From an uncultured Burkholderiales bacterium (GTDB lineage: Bacteria > Pseudomonadota > Gammaproteobacteria > Burkholderiales > Burkholderiaceae_C): a stretch of DNA of 47,333 bases. The notes below the pieces were generated by a model. It was not told where the DNA came from. It did not search any database and was given only the letters and a program-made list of their open reading frames with translations. Below, one piece after another: positions 14,611 to 24,390 of this stretch (the stretch's first letter is position 1; each line of letters begins with the position of its first letter). The stretch spans positions 1 to 47,333 of the forward strand of contig CAJCDH010000032.1 of the NCBI GenBank assembly GCA_903961095.1, given 5' to 3'. The translations under genes and the position numbers were made by a program.

Positions 14611-17369
14611 GAACTGTTTAATGGCTTATTTGTTTGGGGAAATACCGCCGCCCAAAGTCCCAAAATAACTTCCCTTTCAGCCTGCAAAGCGTCTTGAGAA
14701 ACCTGTGTGGGCTCTTCATTCAGCCTTGCTTTGTGCTGCACACGACGCAACTCTCGGTAGGCGGCGGCGGCCTTGAACCCCACGCCATTGGGCAACAAGC
14801 CTGCAGTTTCTGCACGTTGCAGCAGCGCAATGTTGCCAACGTTGTGCGCCATTTGAGGATGGTCTGCTGTGTGCATCAAGACCAAAAACTGTACGGCAAA
14901 CTCAGCATCAACCATGCCACCAGGGCTGTGCTTCACATCAAACAACGCCGGCTTGATGGCGTGTGCCGATCGGACTCGATTTCGCATGGCCACAATTTCC
15001 GACTGCAATGCCAGGCCATCGCGAGGGGCGCTGATCACGGCCAGTTGAACTTGCTTGAAGAGCTCGGCCAGATGCTCATCACCCATCACAAAACGCGCCC
15101 GCGTCATGGCCTGATGCTCCCATGTCCAGGCCGTATTGCTACCTCTTTGTTGTTGATAATCCGAGTATGCGGCGAAAGTGGTTACCAACAAACCTGAGCT
15201 TCCATTGGGTCGCAGCGCTGTGTCAATTTCAAACAAGTCGCCTTCCGAGGTTTTGACGGTGAACCAATTGATGAGCTTTCGAACAAAGGCGCCATAGACC
15301 TCTTGGGCCATTTCGTGGGCGTCTTCATAAACAAAAACTATGTCCAAATCACTGCCATAACCAAGCTCTTTGCCGCCTAATTTGCCATAGGCAATGATGC
15401 CAAACTGCGGCACATCCCGATGCCGGTTTTTCAAACAGGACCAACACCATTGCGCCGTCACGCGCAAAACAGCATCGGCCATGGCGCTTAAATCATCTGC
15501 CACTTCCTCGACCGTGAGCCGGCCTTCGACATCGCGCGCCAATGTTCTAAAAACCTCTGCATGATGGGCTCGGCGCAGCAAATTCAACAAGTTCTCCTCG
15601 TCATCTTCGCCGGTTCTTTTTAAGGCCGCTCGCCGCGCTTGGAGTTCGGCCTCAAAGTCTTGCGCAACAAACCTTTGTTGCAACACGTCGCCGTTGGCCA
15701 ACTCGTCAATCACGCCTGGGTGTTGCACCAAATAACGTGCAGGCCATTTCGCGGCCCCCAAGAGTCGCAGCAAGCGTTCATGCACGGCGGGGCGCTCAAG
15801 CATCATGGCGAGGTAGCTTTCGCGGCGCATCAATGGCTCCATCCAATCTGCCATTCGCACCACAGCATCAACCCCCACTCGACCTTCTTGAAGCCACTGG
15901 GCTGTGCGCTGCAAAAGTCGCATCAAGCGGGCTCTGGCGTCGTCCCTCAAACTTTTAACTTTGGGACTGTCTTGCCAGTGCGCCAAGCGGGCTCGCGCTT
16001 CGCCCTGAAACAAATCCAAAACCGCTTCAAGTTCGGGGCGCTCACGGCCAGTTTGGGTCTGACAGGATTTGCATTCCCGATCACCCCCCAACAGAATGTC
16101 AAATTCGTGGGCGACCACTTCGCGGTGGGCATCTAGGTCTGTCAGGAAGTCACAGCCTTCCGTATACCCCATGGTGTTGGCAATCCACTGCAAATCGGCA
16201 TCTTGCGTCGGTAGAACATGCGTTTGCTGATCGTCCAAGTACTGAATTCGATGCTCCACCTTGCGAAGGAAGATATAAGCTTGCGTCAAGGCCTGTGCCG
16301 TTTCTAAGGGCATCAATCCGGCTTTGGCAATGCGCGTTAGCGCATCCAAGCTTGGGCGCGTGCGAAGCTCTGGGAATTGCCCACCCCGCACCACTTGCAA
16401 AAGTTGCACTGTGAATTCAATTTCCCGAATACCGCCGCGCGAAAGCTTGACGTCGTTGGCGCGCTCGGGATGACCGGCGCTTCTTTTGGCTGCGTGATCG
16501 CGAATTTGTTGGTGCAGTGTTCTTAAAGACTCAAACACGTTGTAGTCTAGATAACGTCTGAAGACAAAGGGCAACACGACACTTCGAAGCTTGGCAGCAG
16601 AGCCATTTTGAACCGCGCTTCGGGGCGCAATGACCCGACTCTTCATCCAAGCAAAGCGCTCCCACTCGCGGCCTTGAACCAACAAGTACTCCTCCAATGC
16701 GCCCAATGAGACAACACTAGGCCCAGAGTTGCCATTGGGCCGAAGTGCTAAGTCCATTCGAAACACAAAACCATGCTCGGTGGTGTCGCCCACCAAAGTA
16801 AAGATGGCTTTGACGGCTCGGCTGAAGTATTCCTGAACTGAAATCTTGCCTAAACCTTGGCCGTTGCCAGCTGTCTCGCCATCCTCGTCGTAAACATAAA
16901 TAAGGTCGATGTCGCTTGAGACATTGAGTTCTCGCGCACCCAGTTTGCCCATGCCCACCACCCAAAATTGGGCTTGATCGCCATTGGCCAACAAGGGGGG
17001 GCCATGTCGCGCATCGAGATCATGAAATGCCTGCTGACAAGCCTCGTCTAGCGCGAGTTCTGCCAAATGAGTGACCGCTGCGGTAATGACGTCAAGGTCT
17101 GCCCCTTGCTCGCAGTCCAAAGTGATCAAGCGCGCCATGGTCCATTGGCGCAAGATGCGCAAGGCAGGTCCTACTTCGTGACCCTGCGTGCGCAATTGTT
17201 GATAGGCTTGTAACAACAATTCTCGCTGCGGTACACCAACAGGCAGGCTGGCAAAGGCATCTGCATATCGCCTTTGTAGCCTTTGGAAAAACCGCGATCC
17301 TTCGGCGAGCGGCGGTGGACGCTTTGAAACCATGGGTTTGGCTGTCTCAAATGGGCTTGTGGCGGTCAT
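14607..17369 (-). CDS. glnE: Bifunctional glutamine synthetase adenylyltransferase/deadenylylase GlnE
   Basis: GlnE attaches AMP to a tyrosine of glutamine synthetase and removes it by phosphorolysis, under control of PII proteins, to tune ammonium assimilation. The 920-residue product is close to the E. coli length (946). Two nucleotidyltransferase domains are visible: the N-terminal one with GMGKLGARELNVSSDIDLIYVYD near residues 135-158, and the C-terminal one with AYGKLGGKELGYGSDLDIVFVYED near 670-690. Each has the G-S/D-x-D-x-D catalytic pattern. The start at 17369 gives the usual N-terminus. The gene is divergent from yhdP with about 40 bp between the chosen starts. Confidence 0.97.
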   Translation of the reverse strand: MTATSPFETAKPMVSKRPPPLAEGSRFFQRLQRRYADAFASLPVGVPQRELLLQAYQQLRTQGHEVGPALRILRQWTMARLITLDCEQGADLDVITAAVTHLAELALDEACQQAFHDLDARHGPPLLANGDQAQFWVVGMGKLGARELNVSSDIDLIYVYDEDGETAGNGQGLGKISVQEYFSRAVKAIFTLVGDTTEHGFVFRMDLALRPNGNSGPSVVSLGALEEYLLVQGREWERFAWMKSRVIAPRSAVQNGSAAKLRSVVLPFVFRRYLDYNVFESLRTLHQQIRDHAAKRSAGHPERANDVKLSRGGIREIEFTVQLLQVVRGGQFPELRTRPSLDALTRIAKAGLMPLETAQALTQAYIFLRKVEHRIQYLDDQQTHVLPTQDADLQWIANTMGYTEGCDFLTDLDAHREVVAHEFDILLGGDRECKSCQTQTGRERPELEAVLDLFQGEARARLAHWQDSPKVKSLRDDARARLMRLLQRTAQWLQEGRVGVDAVVRMADWMEPLMRRESYLAMMLERPAVHERLLRLLGAAKWPARYLVQHPGVIDELANGDVLQQRFVAQDFEAELQARRAALKRTGEDDEENLLNLLRRAHHAEVFRTLARDVEGRLTVEEVADDLSAMADAVLRVTAQWCWSCLKNRHRDVPQFGIIAYGKLGGKELGYGSDLDIVFVYEDAHEMAQEVYGAFVRKLINWFTVKTSEGDLFEIDTALRPNGSSGLLVTTFAAYSDYQQQRGSNTAWTWEHQAMTRARFVMGDEHLAELFKQVQLAVISAPRDGLALQSEIVAMRNRVRSAHAIKPALFDVKHSPGGMVDAEFAVQFLVLMHTADHPQMAHNVGNIALLQRAETAGLLPNGVGFKAAAAYRELRRVQHKARLNEEPTQVSQDALQAEREVILGLWAAVFPQTNKPLNSS

Positions 17370-17409
17370 AATTCCCTGCTTAGGTCATTATGTCCGTCAT
17401 GTCATTCGA

Positions 17410-20400
17410 ATGTTGAAGTTTTCTGCCATCACCCAAATTACAAGCTTTGCTGTGCGTTTTGCCGCATGGCTCTTGTTGGTGGGCGGCTTTGTCTTGGGCA
17501 TGGCTTGGAGTGCGCTTCATTTTTGGATTGTGCCCCGAATTGAAGATTTTCGGCCCAAACTTGAAAACATGGCCACTCAAGCCATCGGGGTTCCAGTTCA
17601 AATGGGCAAGTTGATGGCTGTGTCCTCTGGTTGGATGCCAACTTTTGAAATCCACGACCTCACACTCCTTGACCCCGAAGGAAGACGTGCGCTCACATTG
17701 CCCAAAGTTGTTTTTGCCATCAGCGTTCGGTCGGTTCTGAGCTTAGGGGTAGAGCAGCTGGTCATCGACTCGCCCACACTGGACATTCGCCGTACCATCA
17801 GCGGCGAGTGGCGTGTTGCAGGACTTGCACTCAAAAAAGAAAACTCACCCGACTCAGCGGCCGCCGACTGGGTTTTTTCACAAAAAGAAATCCTTGTTCA
17901 AAATGGCTCGGTGATCTGGACTGATGAGTTCAATCCGCTCCAAAAAGAAAAGGCGGCTTTGAATTTGAACCAAGTCTCTTGGGTCTTGCGCAATACCGCA
18001 CGCCATCATTTGTGGCGCCTAGAGGCCACACCCCCAGAGGGCTTTGGCGCACCCTTCACCCTGATGGGCGATTTACGCCGAGGGCTTTTATCGACGCATG
18101 CTGGGCGAGTCAAAGATTGGCATGGTCAAGTTCATGCCGAGTTTTCAGATGTGAACTTGGCGCAACTAGGCCCGCACTTACCGTGGAAAGTTAACACCTC
18201 GCAAGGGCAAGGCGCTTTGCGCATGTGGTTAGATTTAAGACACGGCAACATTCAGCAAGCCACCGCAGATTTGGTTTTAGAAAACGCCCGGGCCCAACTC
18301 AGCCCCGAGCTTGAGGCCTTGTCATTCAAGTACATTGCTGGGCGCGTTTCGGCCAAAGCCAAGCCAAATGGTTTTGATTTTTCAACAGCAGGTTTGCGCT
18401 TTGACACAGCCGACGGCTTGCATTGGCCGGGTGGCAATGTCAGCCTGTCTTATTTAGAAACTGACACGGCAGAAAGTGCACAAGGGCGTTTTCAGGGTGA
18501 CGCTTTAGATTTACTTGCGCTTCGAAACATTGCCCTTCAATTGCCGCTGCCACCATCGGCGCGGCAAACACTGGAAGCGCACAAAGTGAGTGGCTTGGTC
18601 AACACCTTGAGCCTGGAGTGGACTGAAAACAATACCGGCCCAGAAAAAACATTTGAAGTTAAAGCCGCCAACGGCCGTTTTGACAACTTTTATTTTGAAG
18701 CAGGCAAAAGCGGCTCAGCCTCCGAATATTGGCCGGGCATTGAGAATGCCAATATCAGTTTTGACATGACGGCCGATGGTGGTCAAGTCAAGACAAGCAT
18801 CGAAAAGGGCGCGCTGCAAATCAATCGGCTGTTTGAAGACTCGAGAATCCCATTGGACAAAATGCAAGCCTCAGTCAAATGGCAGTATGAAAAAAATAAG
18901 CTGCTGGTCCCCGACTGGCAATTAAGCTTGAAGAACGCTGATATTTCCGCAGACCTTAAAGGCAGCTGGAAACCCAGCCAGCTTGCAGACAGTAGGGGTC
19001 TGTTAGATTTGCAAGGCAACATCCAACAAGTTGATGCCACACGTGTTCACAGATACTTGCCTTTGAGCCTGCCGCAAAACGTTCGCCACTACGTCAGGGA
19101 CGCCATTTTGAAGGGCTCCGTACAAGGCGTTGCCGTGAAAGTCAAAGGTGATCTCAAGCTACTGCCCTTTGCCAATCCAAAAGACGGTGAATTCAGGTTT
19201 GCGGGCAAAGTCAAAGACGTCTTGTATGCCTACGTTCCAGCCACCAACCTCAATCTTGCAGAGCGCAACAACAACCCTGAAAGTATTTGGCCGCCGATGA
19301 GTGAAGTGACTGGCGATGTTGTGTTCGACAGGCTTAACTTCAAAGTCAATGGCGCATCTGGCAAATGGGGGAACACACCCTTCACGCAAATCAAAGCGGA
19401 AATTCCCAGCCTCAACGGGCCGGTGGTGGTGAATGTTCAGGGCGAGTCCAAGGCCAATGCCAATGTTGTCTTGAATGATCTGCGTCTCTCGCCGGTGAAC
19501 AACATGCTAAGCGGCGCCATTTCACAAGCCAGCAGCACGGGTACCTTGACTTCACGGCTCAGGTTGTCATTGCCGCTTGCCAGTCTTGATAAAACAAACG
19601 TTCAAGGCAGCGTCCTTTTGAATGGCAATGATGTTCGCATTCAATCGTCACTGCCCACCATTGAAAAGGCGCAAGGCACCATTCAATTCAGCGAAGCCGG
19701 ATTTAGTTTGCTTGGCGTGAATGCTCAGTTTTTGGGCGGCCCCATCAAACTAGAAGGTGGGTCTCAAAGGCAAGCGCCGCGCAGCACGGAGGCCAACCCG
19801 CTTTTTCGCATTCAAGGCCAAGTGACGGCCAGCGGCCTTCGACAGGCCAAAGAGTTCTCCAGCCTGAGCCTGCTGGCTCAGCATGCAACAGGCTCCAGCA
19901 ACTACACCGCCAGCTTAGGCTTTAAAGGCGGCCAAACTGAGCTGAGCATTCAATCCCAACTACAAGGCTTGGCCCTCAACTTGCCAGCACCTCTTGGCAA
20001 ACGCACCGAAGAAACAAGCGCCTTTAAATATGAGAGCTTGGTCCAAAGCGTCAGCAACGTCGCGCCTTACAAAGCTCAACGCGATCAAATTCAAATGTCA
20101 TGGGGGCGTGGTTTGTCTGCTTCTTATTTGCGCGACCTGACTGGCACAGAGCCACGCGTCATTCAAGGCCGCATTCAAGTTGATGAGGCCATCGCTGCAC
20201 CCTCCCTCAACTCAAGCGACTTAGGGGTCACGGCGGTTATCAGCCTTCCCTCGATTTCAATTGACGAGTGGCTTTCTGTGATCTCACCCGCCAAATCAAG
20301 TCCTGCCTTGACGTCTATCCAAAACGCGCCCATCACACCCGCCACTCAGACCTACCTTCCCACGCGCATGACACTGAAAGCCAACGAGGTCACCGTACAG

Positions 20401-21468
20401 GGTCGTCAATTGCACAACGTCTTCATTAACGGCTCCCGTGAGGGGCCTTTGTGGCGCACCAATTTGGATGCCAGAGAGTTCAGTGGTTATCTAGAGTACC
20501 GTCAATCTAACAGCCAAAATGCGGGCCGTATTTATGCCCGCTTAGCCCGCCTTAACTTGCCGCCATCGGCTGATCAAACTGTGGAGTCTTTGCTTGAAGA
20601 CTCGCCAGTCAGTATTCCCGCACTGGACATCGTGGTGGATGAGTTGGAGTTGCGTGGAAAGAAGATGGGCCGCGTCGAAATCGAGGCCGTCAATGCAGAG
20701 TCCGCCTTGCCAAGACAAACGCCGGGGCGAGAGTGGCGTTTGAACAAGCTCAACATCACCACACCAGAGGCCAGCTTTAAAGCCAGCGGCAAATGGGTCA
20801 CCACGCGCGAGGGCACTCAGCAAGCCAATTCAGAAATGAATTTTCGTTTGGACATTTCTGATGCGGGAGAGTTGTTAAATCGTTTGGGCACCAAAGACGC
20901 GCTTCGTGGTGGGGCAGGCAAGTTAGAAGGCCAGGTGCAATGGCAGGGCTCGCCCATGACCCTTCATTACCCCAGCATGGGCGGCCGCTTCAATGTGAAC
21001 ATGGGCCGGGGCCAGTTTTTGCAAGCTGACCCAGGCGTTGCCAAGTTATTGGGCGTCTTAAGTTTGCAGGCTTTGCCGCGTCGGCTTCTACTTGATTTCA
21101 GAGACGTCTTTAGCGCTGGCTTTTCTTTTGACACCATTCGAGGCGATGTCTTGATTCAGCAAGGCATTGCCAGTACACGCAACCTTCAAATGAAGGGGGT
21201 CAATGCGGTGGTGCAGATGGATGGTAGCTCTGACATTGCACGAGAAACACAAAACTTGCGCGTCTTAATTTTGCCTGAAGTAGATGCAGGCACCGCATCT
21301 TTGTTGGCCGGCATTGCCCTTAACCCGGCCATCGGTTTGAGTACCTTTTTGGCACAGTTAATTCTCAAACAGCCGCTAAGTCGAGTCAACACCCAAGAGT
21401 TTTTGATTGATGGCACGTGGACCGATCCGAGGGTGACCAAGGTGACAAACAGCGCTGTGGCCCCGTAG
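17410..21468 (+). CDS. yhdP: YhdP family protein (AsmA-like, inter-membrane lipid transport)
   Basis: A 1352-residue envelope protein of the YhdP/AsmA-like family. In E. coli YhdP and its paralogues TamB and YdbH form bridges that carry phospholipids from the inner to the outer membrane. One N-terminal transmembrane helix spans about residues 13-38, followed by the DUF3971-like region (VPRIEDFRPKLENMATQAIGVPVQMG) and long beta-rich repeats; the end contains the AsmA-like C-terminal domain with GKLEGQVQWQGSP and LGVLSLQALPRRLLLDFRDVF. I took the ATG at 17410 as the start: it places the membrane helix near the N-terminus and avoids the overlap with glnE that the open frame from 17332 would need. 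It is slightly longer than E. coli YhdP. Confidence 0.93.
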   Translation: MLKFSAITQITSFAVRFAAWLLLVGGFVLGMAWSALHFWIVPRIEDFRPKLENMATQAIGVPVQMGKLMAVSSGWMPTFEIHDLTLLDPEGRRALTLPKVVFAISVRSVLSLGVEQLVIDSPTLDIRRTISGEWRVAGLALKKENSPDSAAADWVFSQKEILVQNGSVIWTDEFNPLQKEKAALNLNQVSWVLRNTARHHLWRLEATPPEGFGAPFTLMGDLRRGLLSTHAGRVKDWHGQVHAEFSDVNLAQLGPHLPWKVNTSQGQGALRMWLDLRHGNIQQATADLVLENARAQLSPELEALSFKYIAGRVSAKAKPNGFDFSTAGLRFDTADGLHWPGGNVSLSYLETDTAESAQGRFQGDALDLLALRNIALQLPLPPSARQTLEAHKVSGLVNTLSLEWTENNTGPEKTFEVKAANGRFDNFYFEAGKSGSASEYWPGIENANISFDMTADGGQVKTSIEKGALQINRLFEDSRIPLDKMQASVKWQYEKNKLLVPDWQLSLKNADISADLKGSWKPSQLADSRGLLDLQGNIQQVDATRVHRYLPLSLPQNVRHYVRDAILKGSVQGVAVKVKGDLKLLPFANPKDGEFRFAGKVKDVLYAYVPATNLNLAERNNNPESIWPPMSEVTGDVVFDRLNFKVNGASGKWGNTPFTQIKAEIPSLNGPVVVNVQGESKANANVVLNDLRLSPVNNMLSGAISQASSTGTLTSRLRLSLPLASLDKTNVQGSVLLNGNDVRIQSSLPTIEKAQGTIQFSEAGFSLLGVNAQFLGGPIKLEGGSQRQAPRSTEANPLFRIQGQVTASGLRQAKEFSSLSLLAQHATGSSNYTASLGFKGGQTELSIQSQLQGLALNLPAPLGKRTEETSAFKYESLVQSVSNVAPYKAQRDQIQMSWGRGLSASYLRDLTGTEPRVIQGRIQVDEAIAAPSLNSSDLGVTAVISLPSISIDEWLSVISPAKSSPALTSIQNAPITPATQTYLPTRMTLKANEVTVQGRQLHNVFINGSREGPLWRTNLDAREFSGYLEYRQSNSQNAGRIYARLARLNLPPSADQTVESLLEDSPVSIPALDIVVDELELRGKKMGRVEIEAVNAESALPRQTPGREWRLNKLNITTPEASFKASGKWVTTREGTQQANSEMNFRLDISDAGELLNRLGTKDALRGGAGKLEGQVQWQGSPMTLHYPSMGGRFNVNMGRGQFLQADPGVAKLLGVLSLQALPRRLLLDFRDVFSAGFSFDTIRGDVLIQQGIASTRNLQMKGVNAVVQMDGSSDIARETQNLRVLILPEVDAGTASLLAGIALNPAIGLSTFLAQLILKQPLSRVNTQEFLIDGTWTDPRVTKVTNSAVAP

Positions 21469-21489
21469 GCTTGACAGGCACTTTTGCAA

Positions 21490-23550
21490 ATGACGCAAGC
21501 AGAACCAAGCTCTTTGCAAAAGACACACATCTTGTGGCTGTTACTTAAGCAAGTCACGCGCTCTTTCACCGACCGCAGATTTTCGTTGTGGATTGCGCTG
21601 GTAGGGCTTGTGCTTGCGCTGCTGGTGACCTTGGTTTGGCTTGCGGGAAGGTATGAAGCCAGTCAATACCAAGCGGAGCTTGATCGCGATACGGCAGATG
21701 CCGTGAGTGACATTCGAAATGGTTTTGGTCGGCATATTTTGATTTTGCAAAATCTACACGCAAAGTCTCTTTCACAAAAGATATGGCAAGCAGAAGTTGA
21801 GGAACTACTGAGTCAAAACAGAGACTGGCTTCGCCTTGAAAAAAGAGACTTGCAAGGCATCAGTTTGGGCGCTGTGCCCTCGCCGCTGAAGCCTGAATTG
21901 TTCAACGATAAAACACGCATGAATGAGCAAGCGGAAATTTTGCAGACTTGTTTGCGCGCTCGCCGACTGAATGGCCCAGCTTACTCTCGCAGCTACTTTG
22001 TTCCGCAATCGAACGGCTTGGGTTTAGAAGTGATGGAGATGTGTTTGCCCACCATCGAGCGCGGAACAACCGTTGGATTTACACTTTTAACGTATGGCCT
22101 GCAAGAAATCTTGGCCACCAAATTGGGCGAGACTTACGGCCAACGCAATGAAATTTCTTTCATTGAACCAGACGGAACGCGTCTGGCGATTCATGGCAAT
22201 TTGCCACGCGCCAAACGCTTGTTCACGGCCACGCAGTTACTCGATTTACCAGGCACAACACTGGTGCTGCGCATGGATGGTCGCCGCGCTGCTCCCAACT
22301 TACTTCCAAATATCTTGCCCGCTTTGGTGACAGCCATGTCAATTGCGCTGGTTTCGGTTTTGGTTTTGCTGGTCAAGGATTCGCGCCGCCGTCTCAAGGC
22401 CGAGCGAGACCTGGCCGACGCCCTTGCATTTCGCAAAGCCATGGAAGACTCTTTGGTGACAGGCCTGCGGGCGCGCGACCTCAAAGGTCGGATCACTTAT
22501 GTCAACCCCGCTTTTTGTCAGATGGTCGACTTTGACGCCGAAGATTTGTTGGGAATGTCTGCGCCCATGCCCTATTGGCCGCCAGAAATGGTGGGCGAAT
22601 ATCAACAACGCCAAGCGGTCAGGTTGGCGGGCAATGCGCCACCCAGAGAAGGCTTCGAGTCGGTGTTTGTGAGAAAAGATGGTTCGCGTTTCCCAGTGCT
22701 CATTTTTGAGGCCCCTCTGATCAACGTGCTGGGCCAACAAACTGGTTGGATGAGTGCATTTTTAGACATTAGCGAGCAACGACGCATTGAAGAGCTTTCG
22801 CGCTCTAGTCAGGAACGCTTACAAGCAACGGCCAGGTTGGCCACTGTGGGTGAAATGGCCTCTTTACTCAGCCACGAATTGAATCAACCCTTGTCAGCTA
22901 TTTCTAGTTATGCCACCGGTTCTTTGAATCTACTACGGCAGCCTGAAGAAGGTCAAGGTTCGCCCAATTTGAGTGAACTCCAAATGGCTTTTGAGCGAAT
23001 TTCTGAGCAGGCAAGTCGAGCCGGAAAAGTGATTAACAGCGTGCACGATTTTGTGCGACGTCGAGATCAAGACAAAGAGGTCGTCAAGCCCCAATCGATC
23101 ATTGATGCCGTCATGCCTTTGGTGCAACTGCAAGCACACAAACTTCAGGTTCGCATTCAAACCAAACTCGACAACAGCTTATTGCCTGTTCTTTGCGACC
23201 GCACGATGGTTGAGCAGGTTCTCTTGAATCTTGCTCGCAATGGCATGCAAGCCATGGATCACCCTGAATGTCGTCAACGTGTTCTAACTTTACAAGTGAA
23301 ACGCGCAGCTTCCAGCCAATCTCATGGTTGGGTTGAGTTTTCGGTTGTTGACTTGGGAAAGGGCATTTCAGCAGATGTTGCACAAAGCTTGTTCACGCCT
23401 TTTTTCACAACCAAGGCTGAAGGCATGGGTTTGGGTTTGAGTCTTTGCCGAACCGTGGTAGAGCAACATGGCGGTCACTTAGAGTTTGAAGCCAATGAGC
23501 CTTGCGGCACACTCTTTCGGTTTACCCTGCCTACGGCCCCTGAAATTTAA
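21490..23550 (+). CDS. PAS-containing sensor histidine kinase, DctS/FixL-like
   Basis: A 686-residue inner-membrane sensor kinase. A first transmembrane helix lies near residues 33-55, a periplasmic sensing region follows to about 270, and a second helix lies at about 272-296. A PAS domain (LRARDLKGRITYVNPAFCQMV to the C-terminal DISEQRRIEEL) covers about 320-430. The phosphoacceptor is His462 in LLSHELNQPLSAIS, and the ATPase domain has an N box (NLARNGMQAM) and VDLGKGIS and GMGLGLSLCRTVVEQHGG. The layout matches DctS, which senses C4-dicarboxylates, but no dicarboxylate transporter gene is nearby, so the signal is unknown. The ATG at 21490 was preferred over an in-frame TTG two codons earlier. 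Confidence 0.9.
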   Translation: MTQAEPSSLQKTHILWLLLKQVTRSFTDRRFSLWIALVGLVLALLVTLVWLAGRYEASQYQAELDRDTADAVSDIRNGFGRHILILQNLHAKSLSQKIWQAEVEELLSQNRDWLRLEKRDLQGISLGAVPSPLKPELFNDKTRMNEQAEILQTCLRARRLNGPAYSRSYFVPQSNGLGLEVMEMCLPTIERGTTVGFTLLTYGLQEILATKLGETYGQRNEISFIEPDGTRLAIHGNLPRAKRLFTATQLLDLPGTTLVLRMDGRRAAPNLLPNILPALVTAMSIALVSVLVLLVKDSRRRLKAERDLADALAFRKAMEDSLVTGLRARDLKGRITYVNPAFCQMVDFDAEDLLGMSAPMPYWPPEMVGEYQQRQAVRLAGNAPPREGFESVFVRKDGSRFPVLIFEAPLINVLGQQTGWMSAFLDISEQRRIEELSRSSQERLQATARLATVGEMASLLSHELNQPLSAISSYATGSLNLLRQPEEGQGSPNLSELQMAFERISEQASRAGKVINSVHDFVRRRDQDKEVVKPQSIIDAVMPLVQLQAHKLQVRIQTKLDNSLLPVLCDRTMVEQVLLNLARNGMQAMDHPECRQRVLTLQVKRAASSQSHGWVEFSVVDLGKGISADVAQSLFTPFFTTKAEGMGLGLSLCRTVVEQHGGHLEFEANEPCGTLFRFTLPTAPEI

Positions 23551-23569
23551 GCACCACTAAAATCCAAGC

Positions 23570-24214
23570 ATGCAACCCACTCTCAACGCCTGTGTATACA
23601 TTGTGGACGACGACGCTAGCGTGCGCGATGCGATGGCTTGGCTGCTTCGCTCAAGGCGCTTGATGAGTGAGTCATTTGCGAGTGCCGATGAGTTTGAGCG
23701 CGCACTACAAGAAAAGTTTCCTGGGCCCAACACCCCCGTCCCCACACAAGCTGGCTGCATCTTGTTAGACGTTCGAATGCCCGGCCAGAGTGGTTTGGCT
23801 CTTTTTGAAACGCTGATCGGCAACGGCCTTGCACACACTTGGCCCGTGATTTTCCTGACGGGGCATGCCGATGTGCCGACGGCCGTTGACAGCGTCAAGA
23901 GGGGCGCCTTTGATTTTTGTGAAAAACCCTTTTCAGACAACGCCTTGGTTGACCGCGTTGAGCAAGCCTTGGCTTTGTCGCAGGAGCGCTTCGCTGTTCA
24001 CCAGCAAAGCGCTGGTTTGGTCTCGCGCCTCGATGAACTAACCGAGCGAGAGCGCGATGTCATGCGCTTGGTTGTGGCGGGCTTGCCCAATAAGCTCATT
24101 GCCGACCAGCTTGATATCAGCGTGCGCACGGTTGAAGTTCATCGTTCGCGAGTTTTCGAAAAGATGGCGGTGAAGTCTGCCGTTGAATTGGCCAACTTAC
24201 TTCGAGAGGTTTAA
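23570..24214 (+). CDS. FixJ/DctR-type response regulator (REC-LuxR HTH)
   Basis: A 214-residue transcription regulator. The receiver domain (1-130) has the acidic pocket at VDDDAS, the phosphoacceptor Asp67 in ILLDVRMPG, a conserved Thr in FLTGHADV and the Lys in FCEKPFS. The C-terminal LuxR/GerE helix-turn-helix runs from LTERERDVMRLVVAG through ISVRTVEVHRSRVFEKM. It lies 19 bp after the sensor kinase gene, so the two form a cognate pair. FixJ, DctR and TtrR share this layout, and the target genes cannot be told from this window. Confidence 0.93.
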   Translation: MQPTLNACVYIVDDDASVRDAMAWLLRSRRLMSESFASADEFERALQEKFPGPNTPVPTQAGCILLDVRMPGQSGLALFETLIGNGLAHTWPVIFLTGHADVPTAVDSVKRGAFDFCEKPFSDNALVDRVEQALALSQERFAVHQQSAGLVSRLDELTERERDVMRLVVAGLPNKLIADQLDISVRTVEVHRSRVFEKMAVKSAVELANLLREV

Positions 24215-24243
24215 ATGCCAACACCCGTCAACAAGGCTTGCAT

Positions 24244-24390
24244 TCAATTCTTGTCTGATGGTTTGTTGGCGTGTTCTTCTTTCTCCTCCGGCTTCAGCTC
24301 GCCCTTGTCTCGACCCGAAAACATGGTCCACCAAACAATCAGCAGTAGCAGTACCAGTGCCAGTAGCGCCTCTAACAGTATCAAGCCCAT
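24244..24390 (-). CDS. Small single-pass membrane protein (48 residues)
   Basis: A 48-residue ORF on the minus strand that fills the gap between the response regulator gene and mltA. It starts MGLILLEALLALVLLLLIVWW, one hydrophobic helix over about residues 2-21, and ends in a charged Lys/Glu-rich tail. The ATG at 24390 has AAGGAG seven bases upstream, one of the best ribosome binding sites in the window. Its start codon overlaps the mltA start codon on the other strand, the two sharing CATG at 24388-24391. I do not know a function; short membrane ORFs of this look occur in Comamonadaceae as hypotheticals. The frame stays open upstream to 24471, but that part overlaps mltA and lacks such a site. 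Confidence 0.65.
   Translation of the reverse strand: MGLILLEALLALVLLLLIVWWTMFSGRDKGELKPEEKEEHANKPSDKN

Noticed and set aside
24215-24388. N-terminal extension of MltA
   Set aside because: The sequence is Ser/Thr low-complexity, precedes a clear lipoprotein signal peptide, and is antisense to a small ORF with a strong ribosome binding site.
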